NCBI RefSeq assembly: GCF_902499175.1
Contig: NZ_CABVQC010000054.1
Location: 1 to 64,000, forward strand
Length of the DNA: 64,000 nucleotides
Direction of reading: 5' to 3'
Source: Burkholderia aenigmatica
Lineage (GTDB): Bacteria > Pseudomonadota > Gammaproteobacteria > Burkholderiales > Burkholderiaceae
In this document: piece by piece, positions 21,931-30,883 of the stretch
Position numbering within the stretch: position 1 is the stretch's first letter
How the letters are laid out: each line of letters begins with the position of its first letter
Notes under the pieces: model-generated
Databases searched by the model: none
What the model saw: the letters and a program-made list of their open reading frames with translations, nothing else
What the model was told of the DNA's origin: nothing
Made by a program: the position numbers and the translations under genes

Positions 21931-22080
21931 GGCGAGCGGGCCGGACAAGGTGGAAAGTGCGGCATTTTAGCCGAACGGCCCGCCGCCGCCGTCAGGGGCG
22001 CTGCAATAGCGGGGATTCGACGAATCGGGAAAACGGTGGCGGATCGGCACCCGGGCGGCCGTGAACGCAGCGTCCGTCCG

Positions 22081-23037
22081 TCAGCGGGCCTGCCGCGACG
22101 CGGGCGCGGTCGGGGTGGTGGTCGGGGCGGTGGTCGTCCGGAACCCGGGTAGCTCGGGAATCCGCCGCTCCATGAACTGCAGGAACGTGCGGGTCCGGAG
22201 CGGCAGATAGCGGCGCGACGCGTACACGAGGTGCAGTTCGTGCGGCGGCACCATGCCCCACTTCGGCAGCAACCGCACGAGCCGCCCGCTCTCGATCAGG
22301 TCCTGAACGAGCCACGCGGGCCCGCTGCCTACCGCGTTTCCCGCCAGGAAGCACTCCCGCAGCGCCATCGAGCTGTTCACGCGATACCGGCCGTGTACTG
22401 GAACGACGACCTGCTCGTCGCCGCGGGCGAAGGTCAGTTCGTTGCCGATGTCCGCGCGTGCGTAGCCGACATATTCGTGCCTGGCCAGGTCTTCCGGCCG
22501 GCGGAGTTTCGGCGCCTGCGACACGTACCCCGGCGTGGCGACCAGCAGGCGCGGCGACGACGCGATGTGGCGCGCCACGGCATCCGGCGGCAGCAGGTGG
22601 CCGAGGCGAATGGCGACATCGACGCCTTCTTCGACCAGGTCGATCACGCGGTCGGTCAATTGCAGCTCGACCTCGATCTCCGGCCACGCGGCGAGGAATT
22701 CGAGCACGAGCGCGTTCAGCCTCAGCTCGCCCAGCCCGAGCGGCACGTTGACGACCAGCTTGCCGACCGGCCGCACCGTTTGCCCGCGCACCTCGGCGAC
22801 CGCGCTCGCATATTCGTCGATTACGCGCTTGCAGCGATCGTAGAACCGGCGCCCTTCGTCGGTGGGCGCGAGGCTCGTGGTCGAGCGTTCGAGGAGGCGA
22901 ACGCCCAGTTCCTGTTCGAACGCGGCGACGATCTTGCTGATCGTCGGCTGGCCGGTGCCTTCCTCGCGCGCGACCGCCGAGAAATTGCCGAGTTCGATCG
23001 CGCGGACGAACACGCGCATGGCTCGCAGCGAATCCAT
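22081..23037 (-). CDS. LysR-family transcriptional regulator
   Basis: A 318-residue LysR regulator: the winged helix-turn-helix covers residues 1-60 (FVRAIELGNFSAVAREEGTG, QPTISKIVAAFEQELGVRLL) and the effector-binding domain about 90-300 (GKLVVNVPLGLGELRLNAL, GVDVAIRLGHL). It belongs to the CrgA/AaeR-like group in which the HTH is preceded by MDSLRAMRVF. It is divergent from an SDR gene with about 100 bases between the starts, the standard LysR arrangement, so the SDR is its probable target. ATG 23037 begins directly at the HTH. The C-terminal tail is Thr/Ala-rich and slightly longer than usual. Effector is unknown. Confidence 0.93.
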   Translation of the reverse strand: MDSLRAMRVFVRAIELGNFSAVAREEGTGQPTISKIVAAFEQELGVRLLERSTTSLAPTDEGRRFYDRCKRVIDEYASAVAEVRGQTVRPVGKLVVNVPLGLGELRLNALVLEFLAAWPEIEVELQLTDRVIDLVEEGVDVAIRLGHLLPPDAVARHIASSPRLLVATPGYVSQAPKLRRPEDLARHEYVGYARADIGNELTFARGDEQVVVPVHGRYRVNSSMALRECFLAGNAVGSGPAWLVQDLIESGRLVRLLPKWGMVPPHELHLVYASRRYLPLRTRTFLQFMERRIPELPGFRTTTAPTTTPTAPASRQAR

Positions 23038-23140
23038 CTTATTCCTTTATGGCATGAAGCTTATTCAAGTCTCCCACGTTCCTGCGCAACAGGGAATGGC
23101 CTAACGTTCGTGAACCTTCAACCCCTGATGAGGAGTCGAC

Positions 23141-23878
23141 ATGAACGAGGCAACGCAATCTTCTGCACTGGACGGTGCGCACGTCGTGGTATTCGGCGGG
23201 AGCTCCGGAATCGGCCTCGAGGCGGCGGCCGCCGCGAAGGCGAACGGCGCGAGCGTCACGCTGGTCGGCCGGACCCGCGCGAAGCTCGAGGCTGCCGCGC
23301 AAGCGATCGGCGGCGCGCGCATCGCAGTGGCCGACATCGCGGACCGGCATGCGGTGCAGGCCGTCTTCGACGCGATCGCGCGCGTCGATCACCTGGTCAT
23401 TACCGCCGGCCGCTTCATTGCCGGCAAGCTGAACGAGACCGATCCCGATCACTTGCTCGTCGCGCTGCAGGAGCGGATCGCCGGGCCGGTCTACGCGATC
23501 CGGGCCGCGTTGCCGCTGATGCCCGCCACCGGCTCGATCGTGCTGACCGGCGGGCAACTGTCGGATCGTCCGGCCGCACACGGCACGTCCGTCATTGCCG
23601 CCGCCGTGCGCGGCGTCGAGGCGCTGGCGCAGTCGCTCGCGCTCGAATTGAAGCCGATTCGCGTGAACGTCGTCGCGCCCGGCTTCGTCGAAACGCCGCT
23701 GTATGACGCGTTCGGCACGGAAGCGCGCGATACGATCCTCGCGGGCGCGGCATCGGCGCTGCCCGGTGGCCGTGTGGGGCGTGCCGATGAAGTGGGGGAA
23801 GCGATTGCGTTCCTGCTCGGCAACGGCTTCATGAATGGCGAGATCCTGCACATCGACGGCGGCGGCAGGCTCGTTTGA
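23141..23878 (+). CDS. Atypical short-chain dehydrogenase/reductase without the YxxxK dyad
   Basis: A 245-residue Rossmann-fold SDR. The nucleotide-binding motif GGSSGIG is at residues 19-25, VADIADR at about 63-69 and the NAG-equivalent ITAG at 87-90. The family C-terminus is intact (RVNVVAPGFVETPLYDAFG, HIDGGGRLV). However the catalytic Tyr-x-x-x-Lys is missing: the aligned stretch at about 148-158 reads GTSVIAAAVRG, with no Tyr or Lys. It may be inactive as a conventional reductase or use other residues. ATG 23141 follows GAGGAG by 7 bases. It is divergent from the LysR gene at 22081-23037, which probably controls it. Confidence 0.88.
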   Translation: MNEATQSSALDGAHVVVFGGSSGIGLEAAAAAKANGASVTLVGRTRAKLEAAAQAIGGARIAVADIADRHAVQAVFDAIARVDHLVITAGRFIAGKLNETDPDHLLVALQERIAGPVYAIRAALPLMPATGSIVLTGGQLSDRPAAHGTSVIAAAVRGVEALAQSLALELKPIRVNVVAPGFVETPLYDAFGTEARDTILAGAASALPGGRVGRADEVGEAIAFLLGNGFMNGEILHIDGGGRLV

Positions 23879-23886
23879 GCTGTGCG

Positions 23887-24864
23887 TCAGCCTGCCGCGC
23901 GCGTGCCGGTGCGACGCACCGGTGGGCGCGGCGCGCGGCCATCCGGATACGCGCGCTGGCAGACGGCGATGATCGCATCGCGCAGGCGGCGATGTACCGG
24001 GTCGCCGTGCATGCGCGGATGCCACAGCGCGGAAACGAGAATTTCGGGCAGGTGCTCCGGGATCTCGAAGCTGCGCAGCCCGAGGGCCTCCGTGAGCCCC
24101 GGCGAGAACGCGTTGCCGAGACTCGAGCGCGGCACGAGCGCGATCAGGTCGGTGCTGGCCGCGACCCGCATCGCATCGGGGTAGCCCGGTACGACGACCT
24201 GCACGGTGTGGCCCGGGCGGGCCCTGTCGGTCGAGTCGTCGGCCGGCCCGCCGAAATCGCCGAGCTGCGACGCGATCACGTGACGGCAGGCCGCATAGCG
24301 TGCGGGCTTGATCCTGCCCGACGCGAACAGCGGATGCCCGGCGCGCGCCACCGCGACGTGCCAGTCGTGAAACAGCATGCGCGTGTGCAGCTCGGGGGCA
24401 TCGTCGCCGCGCTTGCCGATTTCCAGGTCGACGGTGCCGTCGCGCAGCGCTTGCGGATCGCGGTCGGGCTTCGGGACGAAGCGGATGCGCACCTGCGGTG
24501 CGATTTCGCCGAGTGCGGCGACCACCGGGCCGGACAGCATTTCCATGAACGATGCGGCCGCGCGGAGGGTGAACGTGGATGCGTGCGTCGCGATGTCCAC
24601 GTCGGCCGTCGCCGGCCGCAGCACCGCACGCGCATCGCTTGCGATGGCATGCACGCGGTCGCGCAACGCGGCCGCGTGTGGCGTCGGCACGAGCTTGCGC
24701 CCGGCGCGCACGAGCAACGGATCGCCGGTGGCGATCCGCAGCCGCGTGAGCGTGCGGCTCATCGCGGACGTGCTCAGGCCAAGCCGGCGTGCGGCACCGG
24801 TCACGCTGCCTTCCGACAGCAGCACGTCGAGCGCCGTGACGAGATTCAGGTCGATGGCTTCCAT
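23887..24864 (-). CDS. LysR-family transcriptional regulator
   Basis: This 325-residue protein has a LysR winged helix at residues 1-62 (DLNLVTALDVLLSEGSVTGA, RRLGLSTSAMSRTLTRLR) of the NodD/LinR-like type, and a substrate-binding-like effector domain from about 90 (FTLRAAASFMEMLSGPVV, VDLEIGKRG). ATG 24864 is chosen at the start of the HTH; the open frame runs much further upstream but into the divergent promoter. It is divergent from the SDR gene at 24998 with a 133-base gap and convergent with the preceding SDR. The C-terminus carries an arginine-rich tail. The likely regulon is the neighbouring SDR; the inducer is unknown. Confidence 0.92.
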   Translation of the reverse strand: MEAIDLNLVTALDVLLSEGSVTGAARRLGLSTSAMSRTLTRLRIATGDPLLVRAGRKLVPTPHAAALRDRVHAIASDARAVLRPATADVDIATHASTFTLRAAASFMEMLSGPVVAALGEIAPQVRIRFVPKPDRDPQALRDGTVDLEIGKRGDDAPELHTRMLFHDWHVAVARAGHPLFASGRIKPARYAACRHVIASQLGDFGGPADDSTDRARPGHTVQVVVPGYPDAMRVAASTDLIALVPRSSLGNAFSPGLTEALGLRSFEIPEHLPEILVSALWHPRMHGDPVHRRLRDAIIAVCQRAYPDGRAPRPPVRRTGTRAAG

Positions 24865-24997
24865 GCCGACAGGATACGCCACCGTGCGATTTGACACGGC
24901 GTTCAGTGCAACTATAAGTTGAATCGGGTGCGTCTGGCGCCTGTCGTGATGCGCACCTATAGTGGCTGCATGACGAAACCCGGCAAAGGCGGAAACC

Positions 24998-25714
24998 ATG
25001 CAATCAACTGTATCGAACGGAAATGTGCCCGCGATCCTGCTCGTCGCGGCCTCGCGCGGCCTCGGGCTCGCGATGGCGGAGGTGTTGCTTGACAAGGGGT
25101 GGCGCGTAACGGGCACCGTGCGCGCAGGATCGGGGCGCACGAAGCTGCACGACCTCGCCGGCCGGTTCGACGGCCGGCTCGACATCGAGACGCTCGACAT
25201 CGGCGAGCCGGTGCAACTGGCCGCGCTGCGCGAGCGGCTGTCGGGCCGGCGCTTCGACATGCTGTTCGTGAATGCGGGAACGACGAACGAGCCAACCGAA
25301 ACGATCGGCGAAGTGACGACCGACGAGTTCGTGCGCGTGATGATCACGAATGCGCTGGCGCCGATGCGCGTGATCGAGATGCTGCAGGATCTCGTGACCG
25401 CGGACGGCCTGATCGGCGCGATGTCGTCGGGGCAGGGCAGCGTCGCGAACAACGTCAGCGGGATGCGCGAGGTCTATCGCGGCAGCAAGGCCGCGCTGAA
25501 CCAGTTCATGCGCAGCTTCGCGGCGCGTCAGGCCGATACGCGGCGTGCGATGGCGCTGATGGCGCCCGGCTGGGTCCGCACGGAGCTGGGCGGGCCCGAT
25601 GCGCGCCTGACGATCGAGGAAAGCGTGCCGAGTCTGGTCGACGTGCTGATCGCGAAGCGGGTGCGGCCCGGGCTCGAATATCTCGACTATCTGGGGCGGA
25701 CGGTGCCGTGGTGA
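24998..25714 (+). CDS. Short-chain dehydrogenase/reductase
   Basis: A 238-residue SDR with a slightly altered nucleotide loop (AASRGLGLAM at residues 18-27), VNAG at 91-94 and an intact catalytic pair Tyr160-Lys164 in EVYRGSKAALNQF, with Ser143/Ser144 upstream. It therefore should be a functional NAD(P)-dependent oxidoreductase of the classical type; the substrate cannot be read from sequence. The C-terminal part (MALMAPGWVRTELGG) resembles C-factor-like SDRs. ATG 24998 follows AAAGGCGGAAACC, a reasonable ribosome binding site. It is divergent from the LysR gene and the second of two successive LysR/SDR pairs in this stretch. Confidence 0.92.
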   Translation: MQSTVSNGNVPAILLVAASRGLGLAMAEVLLDKGWRVTGTVRAGSGRTKLHDLAGRFDGRLDIETLDIGEPVQLAALRERLSGRRFDMLFVNAGTTNEPTETIGEVTTDEFVRVMITNALAPMRVIEMLQDLVTADGLIGAMSSGQGSVANNVSGMREVYRGSKAALNQFMRSFAARQADTRRAMALMAPGWVRTELGGPDARLTIEESVPSLVDVLIAKRVRPGLEYLDYLGRTVPW

Positions 25715-26008
25715 ACGGCGCCTCGCGCGGGTAGCGGGCAATTACGATCCGCCATGCCATGCCATGCCATGCCGTGCCGTGCCGTGCCGTGCGATGCCGC
25801 GCCGTGCGATGCCGTGCGGTGAACGGGGTACGGGATTCTCCACGTTTTTGTGGCCCAATGTCGTCACTGCGAACGCCGCGCCGATTCAATACAATGCGAC
25901 GACCAGCCAGCGACACGGCGTTGCGCCGTCGCGTCCGGATCCCTCCGGTTCGCCGCGCGTGACGTGCGTCCCCGTCGTGGCGGGCCCTAGTCGAACACGG
26001 AGCGCACC
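25715..26008. other. Intergenic region with pentamer repeat
   Basis: Almost 300 bases between two plus-strand genes. It contains the pentanucleotide array described separately; the remainder becomes locally AT-richer near 25840-25900, which is a plausible promoter zone for the monooxygenase-like/alcohol dehydrogenase pair. Confidence 0.5.
25752..25821. repeat. Pentanucleotide tandem repeat, 14 units
   Basis: Four copies of CCATG are followed by four of CCGTG and six further diverged units (CGATG, CCGCG, CCGTG, CGATG, CCGTG, CGGTG). All 14 units are five bases and in register. The array is intergenic, 188 bases upstream of the next start codon. Confidence 0.9.
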
Positions 26009-26344
26009 ATGAACGAACCTTACCTTCAGGTCATCGCGCATTACTACGCGAAGCCCGGCAACGGCGACCGCGTGATCGAATTGCTCGCCGAGCTCGCGCC
26101 GCCGACGCGCGCCGAGCCGAAGAATCTCGACTATGGGTATTTCCGGTCGCCGGAAGACCCCGACCACATCGTGATCCTCGAACGCTACCGCGACGCAGAC
26201 GGTCTCGACGTGCATCGGGAAACGCCGCATTTCCAGCGGATCGGGATCGGCGCGATCATTCCGTTGCTCGATCGCCGCGACGTGTCGCGCTACATGGTGC
26301 AGCCGGACACCGGCACGGCGACGCCACCGGGAGGCACCCGATGA
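26009..26344 (+). CDS. Antibiotic biosynthesis monooxygenase (ABM)-like protein
   Basis: A 111-residue protein with the dimeric ferredoxin-like ABM pattern: a first strand LQVIAHYYAKPGNGDRV, a helix VIELLAELAPPTRAEP, the strand DYGYFRSPEDPDHIVILERY and a terminal helix with HRETPHFQRI. The conserved His and the ERYRD segment are typical of small quinol monooxygenase-like proteins (YgiN relatives), which act on aromatic or quinone substrates without a cofactor, although many members have no known function. The gene overlaps the alcohol dehydrogenase start by four bases (ATGA), so both are made from one message and may act on the same substrate. ATG 26009 follows CGGAGCG. Confidence 0.82.
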   Translation: MNEPYLQVIAHYYAKPGNGDRVIELLAELAPPTRAEPKNLDYGYFRSPEDPDHIVILERYRDADGLDVHRETPHFQRIGIGAIIPLLDRRDVSRYMVQPDTGTATPPGGTR

Positions 26345-27498
26345 ACCCGTTTCAATTCCGTACCGTTCCGACGCAGGTCGTCGAATTCGGCGCCGCGCGC
26401 CGGCTCGGCGCGTTGTTGCGCGAACGCTTTCCGGCGCTCGTGCGGCTGTGTGTCGTCACCGACGGTTTCCTGCATCGCAGCGGCGTGCTCGCGCCCGCGC
26501 TGGAGAGCCTCGCCGCGCACGGCTGGCAAGTCACCGTGATCGACGACGTGATCGCCGATCCGCCCGAGCACGTGGTGCTGGAGGCGACCGAGCGGGCCGT
26601 CGCGGCCGATGCCGAGATCGTGCTCGGCCTGGGCGGCGGATCGTCGATGGACGTCGCGAAGCTGATCGCGGCGCTCGCGCCGGGGCAGCAGGCGCTGGCC
26701 GACATGTACGGCGTCGACAAGGTCACGAGCGCGCGGCTGCCGCTCGTGCAGATGCCGACGACGGCCGGCACCGGTTCGGAAGTCACGGCCGTGTCGATCG
26801 TCACGGTCGGCGAGGCGCGCAAGATGGGCGTCGTGTCGCCGCACCTGTTCGCGGACGTCGCGATCCTCGACGCCGAACTGACGCTCGGCCTGCCGCGCGC
26901 CGCCACGGCAGCGACGGGGATCGACGCGATGGTGCATGCGATCGAGGCGTACACGTCCGCGCGGCTGAAGAACCCGGTGTCCGACATGCTGGCCGTGCAC
27001 GCGCTGACGCTGCTGTCGCGCAACCTGCTCGCGGCGTGCGACGACGGCGGCAACCGCGACGCGCGGGAGGCGATGCTGGTTGGCGCGATGTTCGCGGGGC
27101 AGGCGTTCGCGAATGCACCGGTCGCGGCCGTGCATGCGCTGGCCTATCCGGTCGGCGGGATCTTCCATGTGCCGCACGGACTGTCGAATGCGCTCGTGCT
27201 GCCGCACGTGCTGCGTTTCAACGCGCCGGCTGCCGCGCCGCTGTATGCGGAGCTCGCGGCGATCGTCGCGCCGTCGGCGACGGGCAGCGATGAAGCGCGC
27301 ACGCACGCGCTGATCGCCGAGATCGACCGGCTGATCGTCGCGACGGGCATCCCGCGCACGCTGCGCGACGTCGGCATCGGCGAGGGCGACCTGCCGAGGA
27401 TGGCATCGGACGCGATGCTGCAGACGCGCCTGCTCGTGAACAACCCGCGCGAGGTGACGGAGGCCGACGCGCTGGAGATTTACCGGCAGGCGTGGTGA
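26341..27498 (+). CDS. Iron-containing alcohol dehydrogenase
   Basis: A 385-residue group III alcohol dehydrogenase. GGGSSMD at about residues 97-103 binds the NAD(P) phosphates, PTTAGTGSEVT at about 139-149 is the second family signature, and the metal ligands appear as Asp and His in GIDAMVHAIEAY (about 195 and 199), His in HALAYPVGG (about 265) and His in VPHGLSNALVLP (about 279). All four are present, so it should be active with Fe or Zn. The family includes maleylacetate reductases and diverse alcohol dehydrogenases; the coupled ABM-like gene hints at an aromatic or quinone pathway, but that is inference. Start ATG 26341 overlaps the upstream stop. Confidence 0.93.
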   Translation: MNPFQFRTVPTQVVEFGAARRLGALLRERFPALVRLCVVTDGFLHRSGVLAPALESLAAHGWQVTVIDDVIADPPEHVVLEATERAVAADAEIVLGLGGGSSMDVAKLIAALAPGQQALADMYGVDKVTSARLPLVQMPTTAGTGSEVTAVSIVTVGEARKMGVVSPHLFADVAILDAELTLGLPRAATAATGIDAMVHAIEAYTSARLKNPVSDMLAVHALTLLSRNLLAACDDGGNRDAREAMLVGAMFAGQAFANAPVAAVHALAYPVGGIFHVPHGLSNALVLPHVLRFNAPAAAPLYAELAAIVAPSATGSDEARTHALIAEIDRLIVATGIPRTLRDVGIGEGDLPRMASDAMLQTRLLVNNPREVTEADALEIYRQAW

Positions 27499-27559
27499 CG
27501 CGGCGGCGCGTCGACGGCAGGCAGGCGACGGCACGCTGTCGTTTGCATGCCGCATCGCG

Positions 27560-28093
27560 TTACTTCAGGTCGCGATCCTTGCAGGTCGGCTCGAGGTCGC
27601 CGTCGAAGTATTGATACAGATGAACGAGCAACTTGCCGTTGCCGACCTTGCGTCCGAGATAATGCGTGCCTTCCGTCGACGTGCAGGTCGAGAACGCGAG
27701 TGGCAGACCGCCGTCGAGTACGGCTTCCGGTTGGGCACCCTGACGCACGAAGCGAGCGGTGCCGACGACGCCGAAGCCGCTCGCGTCCGCCGGCACGGAC
27801 TTCGGCAGCGACAGTGCATACGCGACGATCGTCCGGCCTTCGCTCCGGTCGTCGTGCAGGTTGTCGTATATCTGATTGGCCGGCTTGCTCGCCGGCCCGG
27901 TAATCGTGGCGCAGCAGTGCGCGATACCCTTGTCGTCGTCCGGCACGATCTGCAGCGATGTGCCGGCCTTCAGGTGCGCGTTCGGCGTGTAGTAGACACC
28001 GAACGCGACGACGCCGACCTGCTGCGCATGTGACGCAACGGAGACGGAGAGGGCGGCGGCGGTCAGCAGCGGACGGAGCGAACGGATCGGCAT
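27560..28093 (-). CDS. Secreted hypothetical protein
   Basis: A 177-residue protein with a clear signal peptide: MPIRSLRPLLTAAALSVSVASHAQ, with cleavage expected after AHA-like SHA around residue 22-24. The mature part contains a Cys-Cys pair (GIAHCCATI), two later cysteines (FSTCTSTEG and LEPTCKD) that could form disulfides in the periplasm, and beta-strand-like stretches such as GVVAFGVYYTPNAHLK and KLLVHLYQYFDGD. I do not recognise the family and assign no function. ATG 28093 begins at the signal peptide. It is convergent with the alcohol dehydrogenase and lies 99 bases downstream of the stop of the ornithine decarboxylase gene on the same strand, without evidence for co-function. Confidence 0.75.
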   Translation of the reverse strand: MPIRSLRPLLTAAALSVSVASHAQQVGVVAFGVYYTPNAHLKAGTSLQIVPDDDKGIAHCCATITGPASKPANQIYDNLHDDRSEGRTIVAYALSLPKSVPADASGFGVVGTARFVRQGAQPEAVLDGGLPLAFSTCTSTEGTHYLGRKVGNGKLLVHLYQYFDGDLEPTCKDRDLK

Positions 28094-28192
28094 GATGGCG
28101 GCGATGATACACGCCGACCGCGCGATCGGCGAGGCGGCGCATTCACGATGCGCGCGCCGTTTGCCGCACGGGCTACACCGCCACCGGCCGCC

Positions 28193-30373
28193 TTACGCGC
28201 GTGACGCGTCGGCGCCGGCCGCCACGACGTACGCCGACGCCTGCTTCGTGCCATCCGGCAGGGTTTGCAGATAGACACCCTGGATTTCCGGCTCGAAACC
28301 CGGCAGCGCGTTGATCCCGGCTTCGAGCGCGCGGAAGTAGTCGAGCGCCGGGCCGCCCCATACTTCGCCGGGCACCACGCAGAAGATGCCGGGCGGGTAG
28401 GGCAGCGCGCCTTCGGTCGCGATCCGGCCTTCGATGCGATCGAGCGTGACGAGCTCGACGTTGTTGCGGATCAGCTCGGCATTCGCGGCCTGCGGCGAGA
28501 TCGCCTGCTTCGGGAATTGTGCGCGCCGGAACATCAGCTTCTGCAGATGCTTCATGTCGTGGCTGCGGTAGAAGTCGTGCATCCGCTGGCACAGTTGCCG
28601 CAAGCGCATGTTGCCGTACAGCTCCGGATACGCTTCGCACAGCGACGGAATCGCTTCGCGCAGCGGCGTGTCCTGGTCGAGATGCCGTTCGAACTGCGCG
28701 AGGTGCGCGACCAGATGCTGCAGCTTGCCGAAGCTTTCCGACGGCGTGAGCAGGAACAGGATCGTGTACAGGTCGGCCTTCTCGGGCACGACGCCGTGCT
28801 CGCGCAGGTAGCGCGCCAGGATCGGCGCCGGCGCGCCGAACGGCGCATATTCGTGCGTGTCGCGATCGATGCCGGGTGTCGTCAGCAGCAGCTTGCACGG
28901 ATCGACGAAATACTGATCGTCCGCATAGCCTTCGAAGCCGTGCCACGTATCGGTCGGGTGGAAGCGGAAGAAGCGCAGGTCGTCGACGATCTGCTCGGTC
29001 GGGTAATCGGCCCACGGGCGGCCGTCGATCTGTTGCGGAACGAACGGGCGAATCTGGCGGCAGGTCTTCATCAGCAGCTTGCGCGCGTCGACGCCGTGCG
29101 CGACGCAGTCGCGCCACAGGCGTTTGCCGGCCGGGCCCGCATGCATCTGCGCGTTCACGTCGAGCGCCGCGAACATCGGGTAGAACGGGCTCGTCGACGC
29201 ATGGATCATGTACGCGTTGTTGAAGCGCCGGTGATCGCAGAAGCGCTTCTGGCCTTCGATGTGACTGTCCTTCTTGTGGATCTGCGACGTCTGTGAGAAA
29301 CCGGCCTGCTGCTTGTGCACCGACTGCGTGACGAAGATGCCGGGATCGTCGGGGCCGAGCGTGAGCATCAGCGGCGAGCAGTCCTGCATCATCGGGATGA
29401 ACTGCTCGTAGCCGACCCACGCCGAATCGAACAGGATGTAGTCGCACAGGTGCCCGATCCGGTCGACGATCTCGCGCGCGTTGTAGATCGTGCCGTCGTA
29501 GGTGCCGAGCTGGATCACCGCGAGCCGGAACGGGCGCGGCCGTTCGGCGCGCTCCGGCGCGACGTCGCGGATCGCGTCGCGAATGCGGGCTTCGTCGAGC
29601 GCCGCGCTGTCGACGCCGCCGATGAGGCCCCACGCGTTGCGCGCGGTTTCGAGGTAGACCGGCCGCGCGCCGGACAGCACCAGCGCACCGAGGTGTACCG
29701 ACTTGTGGTTGTTGCGATCGAACAGCACGAGATCGTCGGGGGCGAGCAGCGCGCTCGTGACGACCTTGTTCGACGTCGACGTGCCGTTCAGCACGAAGTA
29801 GGTCTTGTCCGCGTTGTAGATCCGCGCGGCATTGCGCTGCGCTTCCAGCGCGGGGCCTTCGTGGATCAGCAGGTCGCCGAGCCGGACGTCGGCGTTGCAG
29901 AGGTCGGCGCGAAAGATCGTTTCGCCGAAGAAGTCGAAGAACATCCGGCCGAGCGGGTGATTCGAGAAGAACTGGCCGCCCTGGTGGCCCGGGCAGTCGA
30001 ACTCGACGTAGCCGCGCTGCACGTAGTCGCGCATCACCTTGAAGAACGGCGGCAGCAGGTTTTCGCTGTAGATGTCGGCGGCGGCGGAGATCTGCCGGCC
30101 GTAGTAGTGGCGGCCGCCGTGGCGGAGCTGGATCACGCCGCTCGCGCTCGGCAGGATCGACGGCGGCACTTCCTGGTTGGGCTCGACCGCAATGAAGAAT
30201 GGAATCGCGAACCCGGTTCTTTCGACGGTTTTAAGCACCTGTTGCGCCGATTCGATTCCGACGACGATTGCCGCGATATTCGTGAAATCGGTCTGAAATA
30301 CATCGACCTGTTCATGCGTGGTGAGGAAGGCGCCAATCAGCGCCGGCTCGACTGCGATTTTCAACAGGCTCAC
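28193..30373 (-). CDS. speF: Inducible-type ornithine decarboxylase
   Basis: A 726-residue fold I PLP-dependent decarboxylase converting ornithine to putrescine with uptake of a proton. The PLP lysine is Lys354 in TQSVHKQQAG, which coincides with the position in E. coli SpeF (about 355), and the family motifs PGHQGGQFF, DRNNHKSVH and FDSAWVGYE are present. GTG 30373 is chosen although the frame stays open 55 codons further: GGGAGAG is five bases upstream, the resulting start SLLKIAVEPALIG matches the N-terminus of SpeF (SKLKIAV) and the length then equals the family norm. It is divergent from a second amino acid decarboxylase that is followed by PotE, which suggests a polyamine and acid-stress module. 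Confidence 0.92.
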   Translation of the reverse strand: MSLLKIAVEPALIGAFLTTHEQVDVFQTDFTNIAAIVVGIESAQQVLKTVERTGFAIPFFIAVEPNQEVPPSILPSASGVIQLRHGGRHYYGRQISAAADIYSENLLPPFFKVMRDYVQRGYVEFDCPGHQGGQFFSNHPLGRMFFDFFGETIFRADLCNADVRLGDLLIHEGPALEAQRNAARIYNADKTYFVLNGTSTSNKVVTSALLAPDDLVLFDRNNHKSVHLGALVLSGARPVYLETARNAWGLIGGVDSAALDEARIRDAIRDVAPERAERPRPFRLAVIQLGTYDGTIYNAREIVDRIGHLCDYILFDSAWVGYEQFIPMMQDCSPLMLTLGPDDPGIFVTQSVHKQQAGFSQTSQIHKKDSHIEGQKRFCDHRRFNNAYMIHASTSPFYPMFAALDVNAQMHAGPAGKRLWRDCVAHGVDARKLLMKTCRQIRPFVPQQIDGRPWADYPTEQIVDDLRFFRFHPTDTWHGFEGYADDQYFVDPCKLLLTTPGIDRDTHEYAPFGAPAPILARYLREHGVVPEKADLYTILFLLTPSESFGKLQHLVAHLAQFERHLDQDTPLREAIPSLCEAYPELYGNMRLRQLCQRMHDFYRSHDMKHLQKLMFRRAQFPKQAISPQAANAELIRNNVELVTLDRIEGRIATEGALPYPPGIFCVVPGEVWGGPALDYFRALEAGINALPGFEPEIQGVYLQTLPDGTKQASAYVVAAGADASRA

Positions 30374-30378
30374 GCGAA

Positions 30379-30385
30379 CTCTCCC
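30379..30385 (-). promoter_or_regulatory. Ribosome binding site supporting the GTG start of speF
   Basis: GGGAGAG on the minus strand lies five bases before GTG 30373. No comparable motif precedes the upstream in-frame ATG codons. Confidence 0.6.
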
Positions 30386-30883
30386 GTAAATGTGCGGATG
30401 CGGGAGCCACATTCGCACGGTTGCGTAATCTGCGTAATCCGATACGCGCTGCAGCCGATTGAAATGCTCCCGCGGAATGCTGAATACCGATTGGCGCGCC
30501 GCACGAAGAAGCCTTGTCCGGCGAGGCACAGCCGCCATCGGTCAATGCACGGCGCAGCCGATCGTAGCAACAAAACCACGCAAATTCAATCGACCGGAAT
30601 CGACAATCTCAGTGCAGGATGAGGATGATCAAATAATCAGGAATTGACATGCTGCAATGCACATCAAAATGAACCAATCGTGAAATACTATTTGAAAACA
30701 GCCACCAGTTTCGCCGAATCGCCTGCTTTTCATCGAATGGCATCTATGGCATAGTCGGCACCGAATTGGATGGCGAATCAAATCGGATTTGCGAGCGTCT
30801 CACGCCGCCGCCCGTGGCCTGCTGTCCGCGTGCTCGTGAGACGCATCACCCCAACGAAGCATCGGAACAACGAGGGCAACAAC
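30386..30883. other. AT-rich divergent promoter region between the decarboxylase genes
   Basis: About 500 bases separate the two decarboxylase starts. From 30590 to 30770 the sequence is markedly AT-rich for this genome. A TTGACA hexamer at 30644-30649 points toward the rightward gene, but no good -10 element sits at 17 bases from it (TACTAT at 30686-30691 is too far). No leader peptide or riboswitch could be identified with confidence. Confidence 0.45.

Noticed and set aside
25752..25821. Pentamer array considered as CRISPR
   Set aside because: Units are five bases without spacers; it is a simple sequence repeat.
30374..30538. Upstream extension of the ornithine decarboxylase by 55 codons
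   Set aside because: No ribosome binding site at the upstream ATG, while GTG 30373 has one and gives the length and N-terminus of SpeF.
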